The notes: generated by a model not told the origin, from the sequence alone. 64,000 bases of DNA from Paenibacillus sp. FSL A5-0031 (GCF_001956295.1 NZ_MRTD01000011.1:186001-250000); one strand, 5' to 3'; shown: positions 23,313-32,576, counted from the first letter of the stretch. Made by a program: numbers and translations.

Positions 23313-24708
23313 CAACGATCGTTGTCACACAAAGACCGATGAGCACCGGTTTTAAATTGCGACGCGCAAGTTCAAACGGATCTACCCCGCAAATGGCTGC
23401 AGCAGGGATAAGCGCCCAAGGTATGATTGTACCGCCGCCTACCCAGATTGCAGCAACTTGACCAAGAGCAGTCAAAGTGGCAATCCCAGAGCCTATAGCG
23501 TGGCCAAAGAGCTGCGCGATCGAGCCTGCAAGCGAGATACCAGAGAAGCCTGAACCATCAAGGCCGGTCACAGCTCCGACTACTGTTAACGTAATCGAGC
23601 CAACAACTCCATTAACGGGTACGACATGAGCAAGGGCAATACCGAGGTCATTAACTATTCCATGCGACGCTTCAGGAAGCTTGTCGCCGAACATGGCTAG
23701 AAAACCAGAGTCGCCCAAGTAAAAGAAAGCCGCAATCGGTATAACCGGTCCAAATACTTTGAAGCCGAATAGGAAGCCTTCAATTAAATAACTAGTCGTT
23801 TTCTCGAACCCTTTGCCACGGTGTGTCAGCATTGTAATGAACAGCATAATGAGTATGGCTGTTCCGCCAATCAGCGCAGTGGCATCACCGCCTTGAAGCT
23901 TAAGCACGAACATGGCTGCCACATCAAGTGCGAATAACAAAGGAATAAGTGCTGCGAGCCAGCGCTTTGTACTCAGTGACAGCGCATTGCGGTCGGCATC
24001 GAAGCTGGGGTCGTTTGACGAATCTGGCCCTGCGGCTGAAAGGACAAGTCCATCACGCCATGTACCAAGTTTCTGATCACGTCGCATGATCCAGTAGGCA
24101 GCAACGGTTGTGACAACCCCCATGACAATGACTAACGGAATGCTGGCCTGCATGACGGAGCTGACAGGAATACCAGCAGCATCTGCAGTAAGCTTCGGTG
24201 CGCCTTGGATGATATAATCACCAGACAAGGCGATGCCATGTCCGAATAAATTCATAGCGACTGCCGCTCCGAGTGCAGGCAGCCCAACACGTAAAGCTAC
24301 AGGGAGTAAGACGGCACCGATGAGTGCAACCGCTGGCGAAGGCCAGAAGAAAAATGAGGTTACCATCATAATTAAGCCGATTCCCCAGAAGGCGAGCGCG
24401 GGCGTTCTAAGAAAACGGGTAAACGGAGATATCATAATCTCGTTTATACCGGTTCGAATAAGGATACGACTCATGGCGACGATGATGGATATAATTAAAA
24501 TCGTTCCCAGCAATTCTTTTATGGCAAAGATAAAGCTGTTAAAAATACCGCTTACAGAACCGCTTGCCGATGTGGTTGCTAGTATTCCAATTCCTAAGAT
24601 TCCGGCAATACAAATAAGCGTTGTATCGCGTCGCATCAGCATAAATCCAATGATTGCGATAATAAAGGTCAAATAAACCCAGTGAATCGCCGATAAATGA
24701 ATATCCAT
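23296..24708 (-). CDS. GntP/ion-transporter superfamily permease
   Basis: A 470-residue membrane protein with about 12 hydrophobic helices. The sequence (MRRDTTLICIAGILGIGILATT; SMRSRILIRTGIN-like loop; FFFWPSPAVALIGAVLLPVA; NLFGHGIALSGDYIIQGAPKLTADAAG; VVPVNGVVGSITLTVVGAVTG) resembles the Ion Transporter superfamily (gluconate/dicarboxylate/citrate symporters and NhaC-like exchangers) in Bacillus. The substrate is not assignable. Start ATG 24708 follows AAGGAG by 9 bp; the ATG nine bases upstream abuts that site. The gene is convergent with the TIMP-like gene. Confidence 0.75.
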   Translation of the reverse strand: MDIHLSAIHWVYLTFIIAIIGFMLMRRDTTLICIAGILGIGILATTSASGSVSGIFNSFIFAIKELLGTILIISIIVAMSRILIRTGINEIMISPFTRFLRTPALAFWGIGLIMMVTSFFFWPSPAVALIGAVLLPVALRVGLPALGAAVAMNLFGHGIALSGDYIIQGAPKLTADAAGIPVSSVMQASIPLVIVMGVVTTVAAYWIMRRDQKLGTWRDGLVLSAAGPDSSNDPSFDADRNALSLSTKRWLAALIPLLFALDVAAMFVLKLQGGDATALIGGTAILIMLFITMLTHRGKGFEKTTSYLIEGFLFGFKVFGPVIPIAAFFYLGDSGFLAMFGDKLPEASHGIVNDLGIALAHVVPVNGVVGSITLTVVGAVTGLDGSGFSGISLAGSIAQLFGHAIGSGIATLTALGQVAAIWVGGGTIIPWALIPAAAICGVDPFELARRNLKPVLIGLCVTTIVAMFLI

Positions 24709-24831
24709 CTCGATCATCTCCTTGTGACATACACGAAACCAGCATGAGCTGTTAATCGTACAGTAATGTATGCATCAACTCGAATAGGCGTTCATCTCGG
24801 TAGTAGGATGATTATGACAAGGAGGTTGCTT

Positions 24832-25272
24832 ATGATTAAACGAGGCGTTTCGATAATATTGCTCTCCATAATGCTAATGACATCTGGGTGTGGTATTATT
24901 GATCAAGTAGGTCAAACGGTAAATTTTGCAACAGAAACGACGGATTACTTACAAACGTTAACGGATTTCGGACAAGATATGAATACACTTGCAGAGCAAG
25001 CAGTGACGGATTTGGACAAAAGAACGGATTTAAAGGAGAAGCTTCTTGCTTTGAAGGAACAGGTTGTCCATTATGAAGGACTGCAGGTACCTGATTACGC
25101 AAAAGATATCCATCAATCGATTGCCGATTACAACGCGACGCTGCAGCAGGGTATCGATCAAGCTCTAACGAATATTGAGCAGGGTAGAGCCGCTTTTGAA
25201 TCGACGGGTATTCCAGATACGATCAACAAAATTAACGAGCTGTTAAATCAAATCAATCAGCTCGCACCGTAA
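24832..25272 (+). CDS. DUF6376-like lipoprotein
   Basis: A 146-residue protein. Residues 1-21 are a signal peptide ending in the lipobox TSGC (MLMTSGCGIIDQ), giving a lipid-anchored extracellular protein. The mature part is almost entirely helical (FATETTDYLQTLTDFGQDMNTLAEQAVTDL...), consistent with DUF6376 proteins of Bacillus such as YjfA-neighbour lipoproteins; function unknown. Start ATG 24832 follows AAGGAGG by 6 bp; longer in-frame readings have no such site. The next gene starts within or just after its stop codon, so the two are co-transcribed. Confidence 0.75.
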   Translation: MIKRGVSIILLSIMLMTSGCGIIDQVGQTVNFATETTDYLQTLTDFGQDMNTLAEQAVTDLDKRTDLKEKLLALKEQVVHYEGLQVPDYAKDIHQSIADYNATLQQGIDQALTNIEQGRAAFESTGIPDTINKINELLNQINQLAP

Positions 25273-25298
25273 TGAACGATGAGAAAGGAAGAACAGAA

Positions 25299-25583
25299 GT
25301 GATTAACATCAATGTAATACAGGCTACTATGACGTATTCGAAAGAAGACGGTTACGTAGGCAATGTTCAATTCGGGGTAGAAGGACATAAGAATGAGTAT
25401 GAAATTGCACTGCACAGCAAGCGAGGCAAAGAGTGGGGTTATGGCTTGTTTTTCCTTCATGAATCAGGCAAGGAAGAAGAGCTGCTGGCACTTGAGGATT
25501 TGTTAGAGGAAGATGACGAGCTGTTTGATTTCTTCATCGATACAGCCAAGGAAAAGCTAGTTAAGGATGAAAAACAGGAATAG
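25299..25583 (+). CDS. Conserved hypothetical protein (acidic, ~94 aa)
   Basis: A small acidic cytoplasmic protein: VINVIQATMTYSKEDGYVG-type beta strands, then VEGHKNEYEIALHSKRGKEWGYGLFFLHESGKEEE and an acidic helical tail (LEDLLEEDDELFDFFIDTAKEKL). I recognise this layout from uncharacterised Bacillales proteins of about 95 residues; no function is known. GTG 25299 has AAAGGAAG 7 bp ahead and places the protein start at the conserved strand. ATG 25272, overlapping the preceding stop codon, is the alternative. Confidence 0.65.
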   Translation: MININVIQATMTYSKEDGYVGNVQFGVEGHKNEYEIALHSKRGKEWGYGLFFLHESGKEEELLALEDLLEEDDELFDFFIDTAKEKLVKDEKQE

Positions 25584-25595
25584 AAAATGATTAGA

Positions 25596-25639
25596 AAAGC
25601 TCATGCTAGCACACCGACAGGTGCACTTGCATGAGCTTT
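25596..25639. terminator. Bidirectional terminator between convergent genes
   Basis: Perfect 11-bp stem AAAGCTCATGC / GCATGAGCTTT with internal pairing CACC/GGTG; lies 12 bp after one stop and 5 bp before the stop of the SulP gene. Confidence 0.8.
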
Positions 25640-25644
25640 ATTTG

Positions 25645-27096
25645 TTAATGACCGCCAGATGAAGTTAAGCCCAAATGACGTATAATTAGTTTGCTTTCCT
25701 CATTGAGCCCCGTAAATGAAACTTTTTTGTTCAGCTGCTCATATTTGTTTTTAACCTTCGCTATGGCGGTCACTGCGGATTGATCCCATACATGCGAGCC
25801 GCTAAAGTTAATGGTCACATGTGTTGGATCATCTTTATAATTAAAAAGGGTCACAAAACGACTGGTTGTCCCGAAAAACAACTGTCCGGTTACGTGATAA
25901 GTAAGATTTTTCGAGCGTTCGCCTGCGATGGAAACACGGATTTTCGCCATTTTACCAACGAATACAAATGCACTTAGCACAACTCCAGCAAATACGCCTT
26001 TTGACAAGTCATGTGTGATAAGAACAATTACTACTGTAACGATCATGATAAGCGCATCGGTACGTGGGACTTTATGAATATGAAATACTGATTTCCAATC
26101 AAATGTGCTAATAGATACCATAATCATGACGCCGACTAAAGCAGCCATCGGAATTTTATTGACGACATCGCTTAATACCATAATAAGAAAGAGCAGGAAC
26201 GAGCCAGCTACGAAGGTGGAAAGTCTAGTTCGGCCGCCTGATTTCACATTGATGACCGATTGACCAATTAATGCACAGCCTGCCATTCCGCCAAAGAAGC
26301 CTGTCACCATGTTTGCAATGCCTTGACCGCGTACCTCTTTGTTTTTGTTGCTTGTGGTATCTGTCATTTCATCAAGGACCGAAGCTGTTAAAAGCGACTC
26401 CAAAATTCCTACGATAGAGAGTGAGAAGGAATACGGCAATATGATCCACAACGTATGAAGCGAAAATAACGTATCCGGAATATGGAACAGCGGCAATGTG
26501 CTTTCGATTAAACCTCTGTCGCCAACGGTTTTGAGATCCGCGCCGATGGCAACGGCTATAATGGAAACGATAATAATTGCAGCCAGTGGTGAAGGTATAA
26601 CCTTTGTGAATTTAGGCAGCGTATAGATAATGACTAATGTTAAAGCAACAAGTGCATACATGATCCAAGTAGCACCCACAAAATGAACAAGCTGGGTAGT
26701 GAAGATGAGGATGCCTAATGCATTGACAAAGCCGAGCATGACGGATTGCGGAATGAATTGAATAAGCTGCCCTAGCTTGAGCACGCCCATAATATACTGC
26801 AATACACCCGCCAAAATCGTAGCTGCGAACAAATACTCGATGCCATGATCTTTAACTAGAGAGACCATCAGTAACGCCATCGCTCCTGTCGCAGCGGAAA
26901 TCATTCCGGGTCTGCCGCCAACTATGGAAATAATGACAGCGATGCAGAAGGAGGCGTACAATCCAACCATTGGCCCGACACCTACCATTAAAGAAAAAGA
27001 GATAGACTCCGGTATGAGCGCCAACGCCACTGTAATGCCCGCCAAAATATCACCGCGTACATTTGAAAACCATGATTTTTTTAGTTGTTCAAGCAA
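25645..27096 (-). CDS. SulP family inorganic anion transporter with STAS domain
   Basis: A 483-residue SLC26/SulP transporter. The N-terminal domain with about 12-14 helices contains GITVALALIPESISFSLMVGVGPMVGLYASF (family signature around residues 20-50) and GFFGGMAGCALIGQSVINVKSGGRTRLS (about 265-292). Residues about 400-480 are a STAS domain (VTINFSGSHVWDQSAVTAIAKV). It resembles B. subtilis YbaR. Likely imports sulfate, bicarbonate or another small anion; the cysJI genes elsewhere in the window use sulfite, but no direct link is visible. Start TTG 27096 is chosen because GGGAGG lies 10 bp upstream; the TTG at 27114 forms part of that site. Confidence 0.9.
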   Translation of the reverse strand: MLEQLKKSWFSNVRGDILAGITVALALIPESISFSLMVGVGPMVGLYASFCIAVIISIVGGRPGMISAATGAMALLMVSLVKDHGIEYLFAATILAGVLQYIMGVLKLGQLIQFIPQSVMLGFVNALGILIFTTQLVHFVGATWIMYALVALTLVIIYTLPKFTKVIPSPLAAIIIVSIIAVAIGADLKTVGDRGLIESTLPLFHIPDTLFSLHTLWIILPYSFSLSIVGILESLLTASVLDEMTDTTSNKNKEVRGQGIANMVTGFFGGMAGCALIGQSVINVKSGGRTRLSTFVAGSFLLFLIMVLSDVVNKIPMAALVGVMIMVSISTFDWKSVFHIHKVPRTDALIMIVTVVIVLITHDLSKGVFAGVVLSAFVFVGKMAKIRVSIAGERSKNLTYHVTGQLFFGTTSRFVTLFNYKDDPTHVTINFSGSHVWDQSAVTAIAKVKNKYEQLNKKVSFTGLNEESKLIIRHLGLTSSGGH

Positions 27097-27336
27097 AGCA
27101 AATAAACCTCCCAAATTGCAGTCATTTGTCTAATTTTATTGACACCAATAACATGAAAATGATATTGGTTGACTTTCCTCTCGCAGAAAAGTCGGGGCCG
27201 TTGCACACTGTTCGTTATTATACAACAAATAAAGTGAAAACAACGTGGCTCGATATCTTGAGAAAGCGATTACATCCAGTGAATTCGCCAGTTATCTTGT
27301 ATTATCTAATTTTCAGGCATAAGGCTAGGAATAGAA

Positions 27337-27365
27337 AAGAACCACCGCGGCTTGCGATGGTTCTT
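27337..27365 (-). terminator. Terminator after the DedA gene
   Basis: AAGAACCACCGC / GCGATGGTTCTT stem (one mismatch) around GGCTT; on the minus strand it is followed by TTCTATTCC. Confidence 0.65.
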
Positions 27366-27378
27366 GAATCTGTAACGG

Positions 27379-27996
27379 CTACATTGGCCGTTCGATATGA
27401 TCCTTTTGTTGTTTGCTTTTATAATATTTATAAATGATAAAACCAACAACGATGACAATGATGGCATAAATGACCCAGATTAAATATTTGTAAATGTGAT
27501 CAGAGAGGTCTTGCACTTGATCTCCTACGAACGTACCAATAATAAAGTAGATGAGTGTCCATACAAATGCGGATGGGTAAGCGAAGATTGCGAATCTTTT
27601 GTAAGGCATGCGATTCATCCCCATAACATAAGGAGTGACATGTCTTAAAAAAGGAAGACAAAGGCTAAGGCTAATGGCGTAGCCGCCGTACTTTTCACTT
27701 AACTGTTCGGATTTAGCGACAAATTTACTTATGTTTTTCTTCTGGCTGAACCAGTTGGACAACTTGCTTCCTGCAAATCTACCGATGCTGTATCCAAAGG
27801 TCATAGCGGAGCAAATACCTAGACACGTCATAATAAAAGCGGGTATCGGCGATAATACACCGGATTCTGCTAAGGCTCCGCCAGTCATCACGACTGCTTC
27901 ATTAGGTATGGGCAAACCGATTAAGCCAAGACATAAAACGAGGAATAAAGCGAAATAACCAAAATCATCTATTATGTTCAATAATAAATCATACAC
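27379..27996 (-). CDS. DedA family membrane protein (SNARE-associated/VTT domain)
   Basis: A 205-residue DedA protein. FLVLCLGLIGLPIPNEAVVMTGGALAESG contains the family's E..xxxxG motif, and FLPFLRHVTPYVMGMNRMPYKRFAIFAYPSAFVWT (about 110-145) holds the conserved F/YLRxxxP..aG segment. Families like B. subtilis YbfM and YngC are close in size. DedA proteins are now understood to be lipid scramblases, several flipping undecaprenyl phosphate or phosphatidylethanolamine. Start GTG. A basic C-terminal tail (KYYKSKQQKDHIERP) faces the cytoplasm. Confidence 0.9.
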   Translation of the reverse strand: MYDLLLNIIDDFGYFALFLVLCLGLIGLPIPNEAVVMTGGALAESGVLSPIPAFIMTCLGICSAMTFGYSIGRFAGSKLSNWFSQKKNISKFVAKSEQLSEKYGGYAISLSLCLPFLRHVTPYVMGMNRMPYKRFAIFAYPSAFVWTLIYFIIGTFVGDQVQDLSDHIYKYLIWVIYAIIVIVVGFIIYKYYKSKQQKDHIERPM

Positions 27997-28198
27997 TCGG
28001 CAACATCCTAACCTACCAAAAAATAGAATTTTTATTATTCCACTTCAAACATGTTAACATATCCGAATCCGAAAGGATACCATACATACGATTGGTGAGA
28101 GGAAAGGATTCAAATTTAACCATTTCGTAACTAATTGCTTTTCAGGAACAGTTACAATAGGGAATAGGTTTTATGTGTATGAAGGGGCGACTATTCTC

Positions 28199-28444
28199 AT
28201 GCTGGATTTCCAAAAAAAGGTGGATGCTTTACGGCGATATGAATCGCTATGTTTTACGGTTTGCGTCACAATCTTAATAGAAGAACATGCTTCATATAAA
28301 ACAGCTGAACAGGCTTTATGTCAGCTTTTTGGCGATCGTGAATTTTGGCGTACAGCTGAAGTTGATCGATCACAATATATATTGCGGGTTTGTACTAAAT
28401 TATGCATGCAAAAGAAGGAGATTCGTTTATCGCGAACGTCTTGA
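28199..28444 (+). CDS. Small hypothetical protein
   Basis: An 81-residue helical, cysteine-containing protein (MLDFQKKVDALRRYESLCFTV; AEQALCQLFGDREFWRT; YILRVCTKLCMQKKEI). The pattern 'QALxxLFxDxxFW' followed by a tryptophan-free basic tail resembles small Paenibacillus proteins of unknown function. The ATG at 28199 has GAAGGGG 11 bp upstream; GTG 28175 is a longer alternative. The coding pattern is plausible but evidence is limited. Confidence 0.55.
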   Translation: MLDFQKKVDALRRYESLCFTVCVTILIEEHASYKTAEQALCQLFGDREFWRTAEVDRSQYILRVCTKLCMQKKEIRLSRTS

Positions 28445-28545
28445 TTGAAATAAATACGTTGATATTTCATGCTTCCAGCGACCATAATAGAAAGGTCGTG
28501 TGAATATTTTTTTATTTATCATGTTATTCACAGAAAGGATGAACA

Positions 28546-29949
28546 ATGAACGCTAATCAGACACGGAAAAAAGTTACCATTGCATTATTCGTCGCCACAT
28601 TTCTTGCTGCTATCGAGGGGACGATCGTAAGTACAGCCATGCCTAGCATTACGGGAGAACTTCAAGGAATCCAGCAGTACAGCTGGATCATTTCGATCTA
28701 TTTGCTTGCAACCGTTATTACTACTCCTGTTTACGGCAAGCTATCCGATCTTTACGGTCGAAAGAAAATATTTATTATCGGGGCATTGATCTTTCTTGCC
28801 GGCTCCATGCTTTCAGGTGTAGCGCAATCAATGAATCAGCTTATTATGTTTCGTGCTTTGCAAGGACTCGGAGCAGGTGCGCTCACGACGATACCTTATA
28901 CGATCATTGGAGATTTATATCCCTATGAACAGCGTGCGAAGGTGCAGGGCTGGATGTCAAGCATATGGGGGATAGCGGGTATTTCAGGCCCATTGTTTGG
29001 CGGTCTGTTGGTCGATTACATATCCTGGCGGGCAATCTTCTATATGAATTTGCCGTTTGGAATCGTTGCTATTTATTTGCTCTCCACTTCACTGCGGGAG
29101 ACATTGGAGAAGAAAAAGAGACATATCGATTATCCTGGCATCGTTACCTTTACGATCGCTATGTTCAGTTTCTTGTATGCGATGACGCTAATTCGCGATG
29201 CCGATGGTGGAAACGGCGGAAAACTAACGATTAGCGTTTTATTCGGTGTAGCTGTACTATTTTTCGTCATTTTTGCTCGTATCGAAAAACGTTCTCCAGA
29301 ACCGATCATTCCGTTCCAGCTATTTCGGAATCCGATTATTAGCATGGCGAATCTTAGCAGTTTCTTATTGTGTGTGATCAATGTCGTCATAATATTTTAT
29401 TTGCCTTTATGGATTCAAGGCGTTTACGGCAAACCGGCTACGTACTCTGGACTTGCCATGATTCCACTATCCGTAGCATGGCCGCTGGGCTCAATATTAG
29501 CAGGAAACTGGATAGCCAAAAAAGGATTGCGTTTTATTAGTGTCGCGGGTTCTTGCTTCTTGTTCGTCAGCAGCATTGGTTTCGCTTTTATGACAGCTTC
29601 TACATCCATTGTATTATTTATCATTTATACGTTTTTGGCAGGACTTTCGTTTGGCCTTTCTCTTACATCCATAACGGTAGCCGTATCTTCAGCTGTCGGC
29701 TGGGAGCTTCGTGGATCTGCTGTGGCGAGCAACAATTTCATTCGTACACTCGGCCAGACAATTGGGATTACTGTGTTTGGTTTGCTGCTTCATACCGGTC
29801 AAGCTGATCGAATTGAAGCAACAGTTCTTGCAGGAAGCTTGCATACGATATTTATATGGGTAGCGGTATTATCTGTTTTTGTTGTATTTGTATCAATTGG
29901 CATGCCTAAGATTAAGCAGCCTGAACAGCAGCAAAGAAATGCTTCTTAG
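28546..29949 (+). CDS. MFS multidrug transporter, DHA2 (EmrB/QacA) type
   Basis: A 467-residue major facilitator with about 14 helices. AAIEGTIVSTAMPSITGEL is motif D1 near the N-terminus, GKLSDLYGRKKIF is motif A (about 63-75), and GIAGISGPLFGGLLVDYISWR is the antiporter motif C. These place it among proton-driven drug efflux pumps of the DHA2 group. The start ATG has AAAGGATG upstream. The serine hydrolase gene begins 17 bp after its stop, so both are probably co-transcribed. Confidence 0.9.
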   Translation: MNANQTRKKVTIALFVATFLAAIEGTIVSTAMPSITGELQGIQQYSWIISIYLLATVITTPVYGKLSDLYGRKKIFIIGALIFLAGSMLSGVAQSMNQLIMFRALQGLGAGALTTIPYTIIGDLYPYEQRAKVQGWMSSIWGIAGISGPLFGGLLVDYISWRAIFYMNLPFGIVAIYLLSTSLRETLEKKKRHIDYPGIVTFTIAMFSFLYAMTLIRDADGGNGGKLTISVLFGVAVLFFVIFARIEKRSPEPIIPFQLFRNPIISMANLSSFLLCVINVVIIFYLPLWIQGVYGKPATYSGLAMIPLSVAWPLGSILAGNWIAKKGLRFISVAGSCFLFVSSIGFAFMTASTSIVLFIIYTFLAGLSFGLSLTSITVAVSSAVGWELRGSAVASNNFIRTLGQTIGITVFGLLLHTGQADRIEATVLAGSLHTIFIWVAVLSVFVVFVSIGMPKIKQPEQQQRNAS

Positions 29950-29966
29950 AAAGGTCGATTAAACAG

Positions 29967-30911
29967 ATGAATCCTGTAGATTTGGAAGCAAGTAACAACC
30001 TGTTAGCCGAATGGAAAATGAAATCTGTTATCGTGCTTAAAGGACAAAAGCTGCTTGGCGAATGGTATGAGAGCGGACAGGATTCAATCGGTCCGCTCTA
30101 TTCTTGTACAAAAAGCATCTTATCCGCGTTAATTGGAATCGCGATTGATAAACATTTTCTTAAGAGTGTGGACGAGCCCATTACGAATTATTTGGACCAT
30201 CCGCAGGAAATAAGCGAAGCGCTCAGCCAAATCTCCATCAAGCATTTGCTGACCATGACGCCTGGGTTTGATTGGCCTGACTTTGACAAGCCTTATAAAG
30301 CCTTGAAAGCAGCGAAAGATCCCATACAATTTGTATTCAATCAGCCGCTGATTTCTGAGCCTGGAACAGCTTTTGCTTATAACTCGGGTGGATCCCATCT
30401 GTTGTCTGCGATATTGACTTCAGCAACTGGGATGCCTGCTCTTTCGTTTGCCAAAGATTATTTGTTTGCTCCGCTTGGCTTTCGCAGTGCGAGATGGATG
30501 GAACGGGCAGGTATTAATGAAGGCGGAACCGGACTTCAACTGTATGGCAGAGATCTTGCGAAGATAGGCAGTTTATTTGTAGGTAGCGGACAGTTTGACA
30601 ACGAGCAGCTGCTGTCAGCTTCATGGATAGCAGAATCGACTCAGCTCCATCATCGCGGATTGATGCAGTATGAACCGCCGATCTATGGCGGCTATGGCTA
30701 TCACTGGTGGTATTCGCCGGAGAGTCACAACGGCCAATGCGATTGTTATTTTGCTTTTGGCCATGGCGGTCAATATTTGCTCATCGCGCCTGAGCATGAG
30801 CTTGTAATCGTCGTTCGAAAACAAATAACGAAACGAAATGAGGCCATATGGTCAAGACGACTTATATTTGAACATATTATTCCTTCTTGTTTAGGAACAA
30901 ATAAACAATAA
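29967..30911 (+). CDS. Serine hydrolase, beta-lactamase/class C PBP-like
   Basis: A 314-residue protein of the serine beta-lactamase-like superfamily. The catalytic SxxK is SCTK in YSCTKSILSALIG (about residues 47-59). YNSGGSHLLSAIL (about 139-151) supplies the YxN tyrosine, and FGHGGQYLLIAPE (about 265-277) the HxG-type third motif. No signal peptide, so it is cytoplasmic. Members include esterases, D-aminopeptidases and EstB-like carboxylesterases; a beta-lactamase role is unlikely without export. It follows the MFS gene in one operon, possibly pairing export with drug or ester cleavage. Confidence 0.85.
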   Translation: MNPVDLEASNNLLAEWKMKSVIVLKGQKLLGEWYESGQDSIGPLYSCTKSILSALIGIAIDKHFLKSVDEPITNYLDHPQEISEALSQISIKHLLTMTPGFDWPDFDKPYKALKAAKDPIQFVFNQPLISEPGTAFAYNSGGSHLLSAILTSATGMPALSFAKDYLFAPLGFRSARWMERAGINEGGTGLQLYGRDLAKIGSLFVGSGQFDNEQLLSASWIAESTQLHHRGLMQYEPPIYGGYGYHWWYSPESHNGQCDCYFAFGHGGQYLLIAPEHELVIVVRKQITKRNEAIWSRRLIFEHIIPSCLGTNKQ

Positions 30912-30930
30912 ACGGTATGTGAACAAATCA

Positions 30931-30976
30931 AAAGCCGCTCCAAACGCGATTTTTCCGTGTTTGGAGCGGTTTTTTG
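30931..30976 (+). terminator. Rho-independent terminator after the serine hydrolase gene
   Basis: CCGCTCCAAACGC pairs with GTGTTTGGAGCGG, then six T. Confidence 0.9.
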
Positions 30977-31250
30977 TTCTTTTTGCTGAATTGAATTTAT
31001 TTGGCGGAATATTCATGTAACATTAATGTTAAGTAGTTACGATATTTCGTAGTAAAGCATATAAATATTTAAAGAAACGTATTGCCTAACGATCAATTCT
31101 GCATTATTATGTTAGATAACCTTACGCAAAGAAAGTGAATGACTGCATTGTCTTTCTGTTTGTAGGATGACGGTGATGCTGTAATTAATAAAGGCAGAAT
31201 ATTTGGTGAATTTAACATACTAGCACTTGAGGCATGAGGGGGATTTTTGA
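30977..31250 (+). promoter_or_regulatory. Leader of the purine catabolism operon with 14-bp palindrome
   Basis: A 274-bp gap without a gene. The perfect palindrome TAACATTAATGTTA lies at 31018-31031. No purine riboswitch core was found. A conventional GAGGGGGAT ribosome binding site precedes the amidohydrolase. Confidence 0.45.
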
Positions 31251-32576
31251 ATGACAACTATACTTATTCGGAACGCAGTAGTTATGACTATGAACCATGA
31301 CAATCAGATTTTCACAGGTGATGTCTTAATAGAGGGAAGTCGAATTGCCCAAATGGGCGAACGGTTGGAGACACAGAATGTTGATCGTGTTATTGAAGCA
31401 GGTGGCAAAGTGCTGCTGCCCGGGTTTGTACAAACGCATATCCATTTATGCCAAACGCTGTTTCGAGGGAGGGCTGATGATTTATCGCTCATTGAATGGT
31501 TGAAGGAAAAGATTTGGCCGCTTGAGGCTGCTCATAGTGAGGATTCAGTTTACTACTCAGCCATGCTCGGGATTGGTGAACTGATTCGCAGCGGTACAAC
31601 GACAATTCTAGATATGGAGACGGTTCATTATACAGAATCGGCTTTCCAAGCCATTAAAGAAAGCGGCATTCGAGCTCTCTCTGGAAAAGTGATGATGGAT
31701 CATGGTACGGAGGTGCCGCTTGCTCTGCAGGAAAATACTCAAAAATCGCTGCAGGACAGTGTGGATCTTCTCGAAAAATGGCATGGTGCCGAAAATGGGA
31801 GAATTCAATACGCCTTTTGCCCGCGTTTTGTTGTTTCATGTACCGAGGAATTGCTTATTGGGGTTCGTGACTTGTCTGCCAAGTATGGCGTAATGGTGCA
31901 CACGCATGCATCGGAAAACCAGGGCGAAATTGCAATGGTCGAGGCGGAACGCGGAATGAGAAATGTCGTCTATCTCGATCATATTGGACTTGCGAAGCCG
32001 AATCTCATTTTGGCACATAGCATTTGGTTAGATGAAGAGGAAAAAAGAATTATACGGGAGAGGGGAGTCAAGATTACTCATTGCCCGGGCTCTAATATGA
32101 AGCTTGCGTCAGGCGTTGCAGAAATTCCGCATCTTCTTGAGCAAGGGATTGATATTGGCATTGGTGCGGATGGCGCGCCTTGCAACAATAATTTGGATAT
32201 GTTTCAGGAGATGCGCTTAACCGCTTATATGCAAAAGGTGAAGCATGGCCCAACGATTATGAATGCAAAAACGGTGCTGCGGATGGCGACGATGGGCGGT
32301 GCGAAGGTGCTTGGCTTAGAAAATGAGATCGGCAGTATTGAGACTGGGAAACTTGCAGATTTGCAGCTGCTTGATTTGGAGGATTTCCATGTGTATCCAT
32401 CATTCGATGCAGATTGGTATTCAAGAGTTGTTTATGCGGCGACAAGAGGCGATGTTGATACCGTTCTTATTGATGGGCAAGTGGTTATGGAAAACAAGAT
32501 TGTGAGAACGGTTGATAAAAAAGTTGTCTTAAAGGAAGCGGATCGCTCACTCAAAAAATTGATCGCTCGATTGTAG
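31251..32576 (+). CDS. Amidohydrolase, cyclic deaminase (TrzN/SsnA/guanine deaminase-like)
   Basis: A 441-residue metal-dependent hydrolase of the cytosine/guanine/atrazine deaminase clan. The metal ligands are visible: FVQTHIHLCQTLFRG (HxH, about residues 62-70), HTHASENQGE (His, about 214), LAHSIWLD (His, about 250) and GADGAPCNNNLDMFQEMR (Asp, about 304). As the first gene of a purine-degradation operon it probably deaminates a purine such as guanine, or a purine nucleoside, feeding xanthine to the dehydrogenase encoded downstream; 5'-deoxyadenosine and S-adenosylhomocysteine deaminases share the fold. It is not a close match to the classical short guanine deaminase (GuaD). Good ribosome binding site. 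Confidence 0.85.
   Translation: MTTILIRNAVVMTMNHDNQIFTGDVLIEGSRIAQMGERLETQNVDRVIEAGGKVLLPGFVQTHIHLCQTLFRGRADDLSLIEWLKEKIWPLEAAHSEDSVYYSAMLGIGELIRSGTTTILDMETVHYTESAFQAIKESGIRALSGKVMMDHGTEVPLALQENTQKSLQDSVDLLEKWHGAENGRIQYAFCPRFVVSCTEELLIGVRDLSAKYGVMVHTHASENQGEIAMVEAERGMRNVVYLDHIGLAKPNLILAHSIWLDEEEKRIIRERGVKITHCPGSNMKLASGVAEIPHLLEQGIDIGIGADGAPCNNNLDMFQEMRLTAYMQKVKHGPTIMNAKTVLRMATMGGAKVLGLENEIGSIETGKLADLQLLDLEDFHVYPSFDADWYSRVVYAATRGDVDTVLIDGQVVMENKIVRTVDKKVVLKEADRSLKKLIARL

Noticed and set aside
30977..31250. Purine riboswitch or PurR box ahead of the purine operon
   Set aside because: I looked for the conserved core sequences of purine riboswitches and did not find them; only a short palindrome is present.
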